Positions 56,050 through 64,000 of a DNA stretch of 64,000 nt are shown one piece after another. The DNA is from Crotalaria pallida (Eukaryota > Streptophyta > Magnoliopsida > Fabales > Fabaceae). The stretch spans positions 129,050,501 to 129,114,500 of the forward strand of contig CM075651.1 of assembly GCA_037953625.1 (NCBI GenBank). Reading direction: 5' to 3'. The notes beneath the pieces are model-generated. The model had not been told where the DNA came from, ran no database searches, and was given only the letters and a program-made list of their open reading frames with translations. Every line of letters starts with the position of its first letter. Position 1 is the stretch's first letter. A program made the position numbers and the translations under genes.

Positions 56050-57237
56050 TCAACCGAGTTTACCAAACTCGTGACAACCTACCCACGACAAATCGATGAC
56101 CAAAGAACCTCTTTGGAACCTTTTCACCACTGAAAAGCTTTCTCGATCAGAGAACAACTTTCCACTCCAGCAAATACAATGAACAAGATTTATGAATGAG
56201 AATGGCTCTAATTCGAAACACTCTTCGAATGAGTATGACAGTATGAAATTCAAAAGTGAGTCGATTTTTGTGAAGGGTATCACAGAGAAGAACTGAGTAG
56301 AACTTAGAGTTAGGATTTGAAAGTTTTGAATCTCTAAGTTCTTACGAAAATCAAATGTTCTTCTCCTCTGTGATGGTTTGATTCTGCTCTGTTTTTCGAA
56401 TGTAAAAATGAAGGTTTTAGTTCAGAGAAAAATTGGTTGTGAAAAATCTTGTTATGCACCACTTTTTGTTAACATTGAAGACCCCCCATTTTTATAGCCT
56501 TCTCTTTTCTGCAGAAGGAGAGAAAGAGAGCTGTACGAAATTTCCATGGGGTTTCCAACGGTAACATTTGATAGCAGAGCAGTGATGGTGACAGTTCACC
56601 AACCTTTGGTTTAACTCATTTTGAATTTCAAACTTGTCAGAGCATAGGAGCTAAACCTAGGACTTCTACCCAGACTCAACGGAAATAAAAAGTACGGAAC
56701 AGCTGAGCAGAGTCCGAAGGTTGAAGACGACGCATTGTTGAAGACGATGAACAGTGATTGCCGAGCTTTGCGCTTTGTTCGATCTTGGTGTTTCTGAGCT
56801 TGAATTGAGCGTGGCAATCAGACTTGAGTGAGACCAACCAGAGCTTGTTTGCTCTTTTCTGATGCTGTGGCTATTCTAAGCTTAATCCGAGCGAGTACCA
56901 AGCAAATCATCATCCGAGCTTACTGCCTTGAGACGAGAAAACGAGCGTGCAAACTTGGATGAACTTAGCTTTGATCAAGAGCCGAGCCCATGCCGAGCTT
57001 TAGCTTCAAATGCTGACTTGTTGTAGATAGCTTAGAGTCCTAATTTTCGGAGCCTCCGCCAAGCCTATGTTTTTGACGGTACGCCGAGGAAAATTGAGGT
57101 TCCGAGCTTCTGTAGAGCCTTTGCCGTTAGCGAATGCTTGCGCTGATAGGTCTGTCGGCTTGGCATAAGTCTAGCTCATTTAATTGACCATTTATTTGAC
57201 ATCATCAAAAGTGTTTTGATTCTTCTTTGATTCTACA
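56050..57237 (-). repeat. 3' LTR of sirevirus C
   Basis: Starts on the minus strand at TGTAGAATCAAAG (57237), directly after AAAAAGGGGGAGAT. A TATA box, TATAAAAA, is at 56496-56489. CCGAGCTT-type words occur at least eight times between 56750 and 57130. The far end is not fixed, since the partner LTR is outside the window; a small hairpin (CCGAGTTT-ACC-AAACTCG) at 56055-56073 is near it. Confidence 0.65.
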
Positions 57238-58018
57238 ATCTCCCCCTTTTTGATGATGACAAATAATCTTTAACAGTTTGTTGCACTTGAGTTGTCTCCC
57301 TCCGACTGTATGCTCGTGAACTGATTACACTCAGTATTGATCAGGATTTGCTCGAAAACAGACCACATGTTGCTATGAAAATGTACTTTTGTTGCTCAGT
57401 AATGCCTCCACTTGTTGGAAATTTTATGTTAAGAAAATGTGGAGCAGCTCGTTAAACACTCCTCCTGAATTCATGCTCGCACACTGAACGCCTGCAACAA
57501 CAAATGCTTTTCGCCCCCTGTACCAAAAACAACAAACACAACAAACAAATACCCTTCTCCCCCTTTTGGCATGATAAAAAAGGAGCCAAATTAGTAAGCA
57601 TATGAGCCAAAAGAGAGTAAAAAAAAGCTTGAAGAAATACCCTTCTCCCCCTTTGTATTGGAAACAAAAAAAAAAGAGTAAGGGCCTTGTTGAAATCAAG
57701 GTTCTATTCTCCCCCTTTTGCAAAAAAAATAGTGCAGGAAGAAAATTTTCATGACATGAACATCATCGATCTCCCCCTTTAACAGTGAAATCATGCTTCT
57801 TATTCGAGAAGATAAAAGTAAAGACGAGAACGACGAATGACATGATATGAAAGTTCAAAGAGAAAAATACCCTTCTCCCCTTAGATAAAGATTTAAAGGA
57901 AAGGAAGAAGAGTTGAAGGATGTGAAATTTCAGGAAATTTAAACAAATACACAATTGAACGTAAAAAGGAATCGAGATTATGAAGGTGATCAAATATGTG
58001 AAAGACTGAAAACCAATT
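57238..58018 (-). promoter_or_regulatory. polypurine-tract array of sirevirus C
   Basis: On the minus strand, AAAGGGGGAG-type runs occur next to the LTR (about 57240-57252) and again near 57551, 57641, 57708, 57770 and 57871, several in the longer form AAAGGGGGAGAAGGGTATT. Overlapping open frames (57424-57723, 57763-58128) are fortuitous. Confidence 0.7.
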
Positions 58019-60028
58019 TCATTTAGGATGCCGAGCTTGCACCGAGCACACACTGGATTCATCCAGAATGCCGAGCTCACGCCGAATTTTATAAAGAATT
58101 TCCCTCGGCAATGGTTTTGTAAACACATCGGCTAATTGATTTTCAGTACTTACAAATTCTATGATACAGTCACCTTTTTGAACATGATCTCGAAGAAAAT
58201 GATGCCTAATTTCAATGTGTTTTGTTCGAGAGTGATATACTGGATTTTTAGTTAGATTGATTGCACTTGTATTGTCACATTTGATAGGAATGTGATCTAA
58301 AATTAAGCCAAAATCTGATAACTGTTGTTTCATCCAAAGAATTTGAGCACAACAATTACCAGCAGCAATGTATTCGGCTTCAGCTGTTGACAGGGCAACG
58401 CAAGCTTGCTTTTTAGAAAACCATGACACAAGGGAACTGTCGAGCAAGTGACAAGTTCCACTTGTGCTTTTTCGGTCAAGCTTGCACCCAGCAAAATCTG
58501 AGTCCGAATACCCAATCAAACTAAGTTTGGCATCCCTAGGATACCATAGACCAGTGTTCACAGTTCCTTTTAGATATTTAAAAATTCGTTTAACCGCCGA
58601 AAGATGAGATTCTTTGGGATTAGCTTGAAAACGAGCACATAAACAAACACTGAACATAATATCAGGCCGATACGCAGTTAAATATAGAAGGCTTCCTATC
58701 ATGCCTCTATATTTGCTTACATCTACGGCTTTACGTGACTCATCCTTGCCGAGATAGCTGGAGGTGCTCATGGGAGTGGCAGTTTCTTTGCAATTTTCTA
58801 AGCCAAATTTCTTGAGGAGAGCCTTGCAATATTTTCCTTGATGCACAAACGTTCCTCCCTCAACTTTCTTTATTTGGAGTCCGAGAAAGAATGTGAGTTC
58901 TCCCATCATCGACATCTCGAATTCACCTTGCATTGATTCAGAGAACTTCTTGCAAAGAGACATGTTAGTAGCACCGAAAATTATATCATCAACATAAACT
59001 TGTACTAACAATATGTCCTTTTTGGATTTATAAATGAATAGAGTTGTGTCAACCTTCCCTCTCTCAAACCCTTGTTCAAGTAAAAATGAGCTCAACCGAT
59101 CATACCAAGCTCTCGGAGCTTGTTTCAAACCGTAAAGAGCCTTTTTGAGTTTATATACATGGTTTGGATATTCAAAATTTTCAAAGCCAGGAGGTTGTTT
59201 TACATACACTTCTTCATTTATAAAGCCATTTAAGAAAGCACTCTTTACATCCATTTGATAAAGGGTGAAATTCATAATAGATGCAAAAGCAAGCAAAATT
59301 CGGATTGCTTCAAGCCTAGCAACTGGAGCGAAGGTTTCATCATAATCGATACCTTCCTCTTGGTTGTAGCCTTGAGCAACTAATCTTTCTTTGTTTCTTA
59401 TAATTAAGCCTAATTCATCTGTTTTATTTCTGAAAATCCATTTCAAGCCAATTATCGTATGATCATCGGGCCGAGGAACCAATTCCCAGACATCATTTCT
59501 GATGAATTGATTTAGTTCCTCTTGCATGGCAATCGCCCAATGTTCATCATCAATTGCTTGATCAATCGAATTAGGTTCAATTTGAGAATCAAAGGAAGCG
59601 AAATTGCAAAAGTTCTGAATAGAACGACGAGTTAAAACTCCCTTATTCAAGTCGCCGAGCACATTCTCTATCGGATGGTCCTTGACTCTCTTCCAGGCTG
59701 GACTGAGCTCATACTGCTCTGCTCGGCTTGGAATGAGTTCGGACTGACTATTTTGAAGTTGGCTCGGACTGAGTACGGTTTGTTCCTTGTTTGTTTGGCT
59801 CGGAACAAGCTCGTCCTTCTGATCTTTGACTTCAGCAGCTTCATCCTTTTGAGCTTTTTCAGTTGTTGTGCTCGGATCGAGTTTAGCCATATGATGATCC
59901 TCTCTATCTGCACAACTAACATTGTCTCTCCGAGGAGACTCATCAAATACCACACGCACGGACTCTTCCACAGTGGAGGTCCTTTTGTTAAAAACTCTAA
60001 ATGCTTTACTATGAGTAGAATAACCCAA
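58019..60028 (-). pseudogene. pol: sirevirus C Pol, part 2: RT and RNase H
   Basis: Begins in frame after the shift near 60030 (GYSTHSKAFRVFNKR). A Gln/Ser/Glu-rich linker is followed by RT (KWIFRNKTDELG, ETFAPVARLEAIR, VKSAFLNGFINEE, VQVYVDDIIFG with the YVDD box intact), then RNase H (IGYSDSDFAGC, STAEAEYIAA, CDNTSAINL) and the terminus LADVFTKPLPREILYKIR. It extends about 20 residues further than element A, to VQARHPK. Called a pseudogene because upstream frameshifts separate it from protease and integrase. Confidence 0.88.
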
Positions 60029-61080
60029 AAAATTCCTTCATCGGCTTTAGAATCAAATTTGTCGAGATGCTCTTTTCCATTATTTAAAATGAAGACTTTG
60101 CAACCAAATGCATGGAAATGAGAGATTTTTGGTTTTCTACCCTTGTAAAGTTCATATGGAGTTTTCTTTAAAATTGGTCTGATGAGGATGCGGTTCATTA
60201 CATAACAAGCTGTGTTTACCGCATCGGCCCAGAAATAATGTGGCAAATTATATTCATTAAGCATGGTTTGGGCTAGCTCTTCAAGAACTCGATTTTTCCG
60301 TTCCACAACTCCGTTTTGTTCGGGAGTCCGAGGAGCAGAAAACTGATGTTCTATCCCGAGCTTGGAACAAAACTTGTCAAATTTGTAGTTCTCGAACTCA
60401 CCACCATGGTCTGTTCGGATTACAACTACTTTTTGGTTAGCTCGGTTCTGGAGTTGCTTGACAAGCTCTTTAAAATTTTCAAAAGTATCACATTTTGATT
60501 TTAAAAATAAAGTCCATGTAAATCTGGAGAAGTCATCTACAATTACTAAAGCATAGAGATTGCCACCAAAGCTTTTTACTTGTGATGGTCCAAACAAATC
60601 CATGTGTAACATTTCCAGGGGCCGAGTTGTTGAGACCATCAACTTAGATGAAAAATCATTTTTCTTTTTGGTTGGTTTGCACTTCTTGCAAGACGAGCAA
60701 ACCCCCTCAGTATTAAAATTCAGCTTTGGTAAACCAATCACTAAATCTTTTGATTGTAGTTTCTTTAACTGATTTACGTGTATATGAGCTGTCCTTCTAT
60801 GCCATAACCATGTATCACTTTCTTTGCTCACCATGCAAGTGGTTATCAAAGAGGTGATTTCATTCAAATCAACCAAGTAAGTGTTGTTATATCGTTTTCC
60901 AACAAATTTGACAGAGTTGTCCTCATCACTTTTAATAATGTAATGGGTAGAGGTAAAAACAACATGGTTACCAATATCACAGAGTTGACTTATGCTTAAA
61001 AGATTATGTTCTAGCCCTTTTACAAGCAAAACATTATTGATAACCAAGTTGGCAGAATTACTGACTTTACCTTCACCCAA
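59668..61080 (-). pseudogene. pol: sirevirus C Pol, part 1: protease end and integrase
   Basis: Open from within the protease (NSANLVINNVLLVKG) through GAG-pre-integrase (LWHRRTAHIHVNQL, CSSCKKCK) and the integrase core (LHMDLFGPS, RTDHGGEFE, PEQNGVVERKNR), then FGCKVFILNNGKE. After KADEGIF a one-base change in a T-run (about 60030) moves the true frame to the previous entry; the remaining 120 codons of this open frame are out of frame. The protease active site (DSGCSKHMTGD) lies in the frame of 61223-61020, so a second shift falls near 61140. Confidence 0.85.
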
Positions 61081-61230
61081 TATTTTACCTCGGTTGTTAT
61101 CACCATAAGTGACATAGCCCTTATCTGAATGTGAAATAAGTTTTTGTCCCCCGTCATGTGCTTCGAGCAGCCACTATCAAGGTACCATCTGCTTTCTTTC
61201 GCTCGGAAGCACACCTGCATCACAAAAATA

Positions 61231-62042
61231 TTATTTCTTTGATTCGGGTACCCAAATTGTCTTGGGTCCCTGGGGGTTAGCAGTTGGATCTTTCCTTTTA
61301 ACTACCCAAACAAACTTGCCCTTGGCCACACCATGACTTCGGATTTTACATTCATTGGGTGTATGACCATGAAGACCACAGTAGGAGCAGCTCGTCTTTT
61401 TCAAGTTATTAAAATTTGAAACATAGCCGAGTTTTCTTACTGCTTTCTTCTTGGTCGGTGTGTAGCCAAGTCCCGTTTTGTTTGAATAGTTTCTTTGTTT
61501 GGCTAAAAGCCGATCAAACAAGCCATCACTCTTGTTGACAGTTGCACTTTTAAATTTTAGCTCAGAAATTTCTTTTTCATATTTAGTGCAGCAGTCAAGA
61601 TTTTCATTTTTCAGTTGAGTGATAGTGTTTTCTAATGACTTGTTTCTGCTTTTCAAAGTTTCAATTGATTTTTCCAGTTCAAGAACTTGCTCTTTATAGT
61701 TTGAAAGATTTTGTTTCAACTTAATGAAATTTTTAGCAAGTTTCTTGAATTCGGTTTGCATTTCAAGATAAGCAGAATACAATTCATCAGTATCATTAAA
61801 TTCTGATTCAGAGTCAGAATCAGAAGTGGAGGTTACCTCAGTGCTTGTATGTTTGGATACTGTTCTGCTTGTTGAGGTTTCCTCGCTGTGTTTGCCCATT
61901 AAACATTTTATGTTTGATCTTTTTTCTGATGCATCTAGTGCCGAGCTCGATGAGACTTCTTGATAGGCAAATCTGAGAACCGAGCGTGGTTCTTCGTCTT
62001 CACTCTCCGAGCACGAGTCATATACAGGAAGTGTTAGTTCCA
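61231..62042 (-). pseudogene. gag: sirevirus C Gag, C-terminal half
   Basis: About 270 residues: an acidic Ser-rich region (YDSCSESEDEEP), a coiled coil (NYKEQVLELEKSIETLKSRN), and the zinc knuckle CSYCGLHGHTPNEC, ending WVPESKK. It corresponds to the second half of Gag A, including the single C-terminal knuckle. The N-terminal gag domain is cut off by element D; the first few residues of the open frame come from D's LTR. The stop at 61231-61233 is followed after 16 bases by the pol start region GTGTGC in a different frame. Confidence 0.85.
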
Positions 62043-62394
62043 TGATGAACATGATGAATGTTTTGATAATGACAAAGTGTTTTTGAACAAGCTACAAGTG
62101 TTGATCAAGTTTCAAGCTCAACAAGCAACAACAAACATCAAATGAAGAAGAGAGAAAGCAAGCTCATGAAGACCTAAGTTTGAGTGTATTTGTATTTCTT
62201 TTATCTTTTGCCTCTCAAGCTTCATAGGTTTTTTATTTGGGTAGATTATTATAGAGGGTAGTGAATCTCATTCATAAGTCATGATTAAATCATAATTTGA
62301 GTTTTCACTTAACCTAGAATCAATAGGTGGCTTAAAGGTTTTAAAGGAAAGGTTGGATTTTGAGAAAACAAGTTTTGAACATGTACAGTACCAA

Positions 62395-62460
62395 CTTAAT
62401 CGATTAAGTGATAACTTAATCGAGTACTACTCGAGTACACGACTTGCTTAATCGATTAAG
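62395..62460. promoter_or_regulatory. palindromic module 1 of LTR D
   Basis: CTTAATCGATTAAG at 62395-62408, a central CTTAATCGAGTACTACTCGA with ACTCGAGT at 62429-62436, and CTTAATCGATTAAG again at 62447-62460. It lies about 78 bp upstream of the TATA box. Confidence 0.75.
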
Positions 62461-63406
62461 TACTGCTGAACTGATTTTTAAAATACGTTTTTGACTTCTC
62501 AAAATCAGTTTTTAAGTGCTACAACTTTTGGGTATTCTATATAAACCTTTTCCTAACCTTTGTGAACATACTCTATCATTTTGATATTCATTTTTACAAA
62601 GAATCAAGCCACTCTATTCTCTCTCATTTTCAAAGATCAAAGCTTTTCATATTTTCATATTCTTTGATCAAGAACCTTTGAATCTCTTATGGTGAATTGT
62701 CATAACTCTTGATTGAGATTCATAGGATTGTTTTGTGTTTTCTATCGTGTTGTAATCTTTGCAAGAAGGCAAGCCACTACAACAAACAAGAAGTCTTGGT
62801 GTGTCGATTTTATCATCAAGCAACTGCATTCTTATTGAAGAAGAAGAAGAAGTCTTGGTTGTGAATCAAGCAAGTGAAGCCTTGGTGTGTGGATTATCAT
62901 CAAGCAATTGAAGACTTGTTGTGTCGATTATCAACAAGGGGTAGAGGTTAGATTAGAGAGAAGATCAATAGGATTACAAGGCAAGGGTGTCGGTTATCTC
63001 TTGTAAGCTAGCAAGAAGGGAGTCTTGTGAGGCAATCACTTGTAATTTGAGAACTCTAATTCCTCATAGTGAAGAATCTCTCTTGGTTGAAGAGGGGACT
63101 GGATGTAGCTTTCAAGTGGATGAAAGTGAACCAGGATAAATCACTGTGTCGTATCTCTAAACCCTTACTCTTTATATTCAAGTCATTTGATTGCGTTCTT
63201 GGTTGAAAACCTAGAAAGATTGATTTTCATAATTGATTGAATTGAATCTTTAATTGTTCAAATTGATAAAGGGAAAATCATTTTCATAACTAGGTTAATC
63301 AATAAGAATATAGGGTGTTAATCATTTCCGCTGAATCTCTGATCTTGCATGTGAATTGATTGATTTTCGTATTCGAATGAAAATTGATTTTTCTGTTTTC
63401 TGTCAT

Positions 63407-63472
63407 ATTTAATCGATTAAGTGATAACTTAATCGAGTACTACTCGAGTACACGACTTGCTTAATCGATTAA
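63407..63472. promoter_or_regulatory. palindromic module 2 of LTR D
   Basis: Near-identical 66-bp copy of the first module, close to the 3' end of the LTR. Confidence 0.75.
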
Positions 63473-63629
63473 GTGCTGTAGAATTTGCAAAAATCATTTG
63501 TTTTGATTGTTTAGATTTGTTTCGTTCGAAAATCTTTCAAGGTAGCTTCAACACCTATTCAACCCCCCCTTCTAGGTGTATTCCTAGGGTTCCTAAGTCT
63601 CTCCAACCACCAATTGCGATTTCCTCAAT

Positions 63630-63643
63630 TGGTATCAGAGCTC
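63630..63643 (+). promoter_or_regulatory. primer-binding site of element D (tRNA-iMet)
   Basis: TGGTATCAGAGCTC, two bases after the LTR end, identical to that of element A. Confidence 0.9.
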
Positions 63644-63699
63644 GGTCGAAAGACACGAGCATAAGAGCTTTTTCGTAAAGATCCTTTAAGAAAATCGCA

Positions 63700-64000
63700 A
63701 TGGGTTCTACGAATCCCTTTGGTGGTGAAGGTGCTTCAATAAGTCGTCCTCCATTATTTACCGGAGAAGGCTATGCATATTGGAAAGTTAGAATGAAAAT
63801 CTTTATCCAAGCCATAGATAGTGAAATTTGGAAAGTAGTTGAAAAAGGTCCTCATATCCCCTCTAGTTTAGTTGAAGGTGTAGAACAATTGATCCCCGAG
63901 GATAAGTGGAAGGATGATGATAGAAAGAAAGTACAATATGATTATAAAGCAAAGAATATCATTACCTCCGCTTTATCCTATGACGAGTTCTTTAGAGTTT
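63700..64000 (+). CDS. gag: sirevirus D Gag, N-terminal part
   Basis: Open from ATG at 63700 to the window edge (100 codons). It starts MGSTNPFGGEGASISRPPLF and continues GEGYAYWKVRMKIFIQAID and KAKNIITSALSYDEFF, colinear with and closely similar to Gag A. The region after residue 55 (the PSSLVEGVEQ stretch) differs and is longer than in A. No defect in the visible part. Confidence 0.9.
   Translation, partial: MGSTNPFGGEGASISRPPLFTGEGYAYWKVRMKIFIQAIDSEIWKVVEKGPHIPSSLVEGVEQLIPEDKWKDDDRKKVQYDYKAKNIITSALSYDEFFRV

Larger units (their letters stand above)
56050..62042 (-). mobile_element. sirevirus element C (minus strand, partial)
   Basis: On the minus strand: truncated gag, pol in copia order, a region with repeated polypurine tracts, and the 3' LTR. 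The gag N-terminus and 5' LTR are missing because element D is inserted at about 62043; they should lie beyond the window. Pol carries two one-base frameshifts (near 61140 and 60030). GCTCGG/CCGAGC words recur through its LTR and coding linker. Confidence 0.88.
62043..63627 (+). repeat. 5' LTR of sirevirus D
   Basis: Starts TGATGAACATGATGAATG (first base uncertain within about 10 bp) and ends GATTTCCTCA. TATATAAA lies at 62538-62545. A 66-bp palindromic module occurs twice, at 62395-62460 and 63407-63472, near-identical and each containing CTTAATCGATTAAG or TTTAATCGATTAAG plus one ACTCGAGT. The conserved core GACTGGATGTAGC … GAACCAG is at 63097-63134. Confidence 0.88.
62043..64000 (+). mobile_element. 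sirevirus element D (plus strand, continues past the window)
   Basis: 5' LTR (about 62043-63627), initiator-Met primer-binding site and the start of gag. It is inserted in opposite orientation into the gag of element C. The TSD cannot be checked because the right end is outside the window. Confidence 0.9.

Noticed and set aside
57424..58128. Minus-strand frames of 99 and 121 codons beside the C 3' LTR
   Set aside because: They are read through the repeated polypurine tracts and lack any domain.

Overview
The window is nuclear DNA of a flowering plant, very probably a eudicot and plausibly a legume. It is AT-rich. Genes have short exons with GT-AG introns, and transposons inserted into one another fill most of the space. 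No bacterial-type operons, CRISPR arrays, rRNA or tRNA genes were seen. Boundaries and target-site duplications (TSDs) were read by eye from the bases; family names rest on recalled protein signatures, not on searches.

One host gene looks intact: a six-exon receptor-like cytoplasmic kinase of the APK2/PBL2-PBL3 type on the minus strand (7993-11059). It has an N-terminal MGNC acylation signal, a complete kinase domain and an upstream G-box/ABRE pair. Other host sequence is broken or partial: the 3' part of an MGDG synthase gene (37722-37733 and 51078-51817) split by a CACTA transposon and carrying two stop codons; a pentatricopeptide-repeat fragment (52026-52472); exon-like pieces at 34.4-37.6 kb and 26.6 kb; and a possible F-box/LRR remnant at 25.9 kb.

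Layout: 559-1442 non-autonomous Mutator-like element (9-bp TSD); 1900-7241 nearly LTR-identical Ty3/gypsy element (TSD CATAA) with a gutted gag and a replaced catalytic residue in its reverse transcriptase; 7993-11059 kinase gene; 11.6-18.8 kb MITEs (Stowaway-like and a GGCTTA family with 9-bp TSDs) and two SINEs; 19547-20180 solo LTR (TSD ATTAA); 20560-22520 internally deleted LINE interrupted by a solo sirevirus LTR (20777-22262, TSD AGTTA); 22.8-29.3 kb mostly degenerate AT-rich DNA; 29.4-32.0 kb copia remnant holding two LINE-type insertions with TSDs; 32889-33239 Stowaway-like MITE; 36175-36748 long-hairpin MITE; 37736-51077 CACTA element, itself split by a young full-length sirevirus (element A, 38557-47802, TSD AAGGT); 52480-52902 end of a second CACTA-like element; 53402-55940 hAT transposase gene; 56050-62042 sirevirus C on the minus strand; 62043 to the window end sirevirus D, inserted in the gag of C.

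The most interesting signal is shared by the sireviruses. The LTRs of A, B and D each carry two clusters of short palindromes built on a TCGA core, but each family uses a different palindrome (ACTCGAGT; GATATCGAT; CTTAATCGATTAAG). In A and D the first cluster lies just upstream of the TATA box. Element A has a third array between pol and the 3' LTR. A, B and D also share a hairpin-capable core (GACTGGA..GTAGC to GAACCAG), and A and C share an unusual Gag-Pol junction that would be bridged in frame by removing a 35- or 37-nt GT...AG segment.
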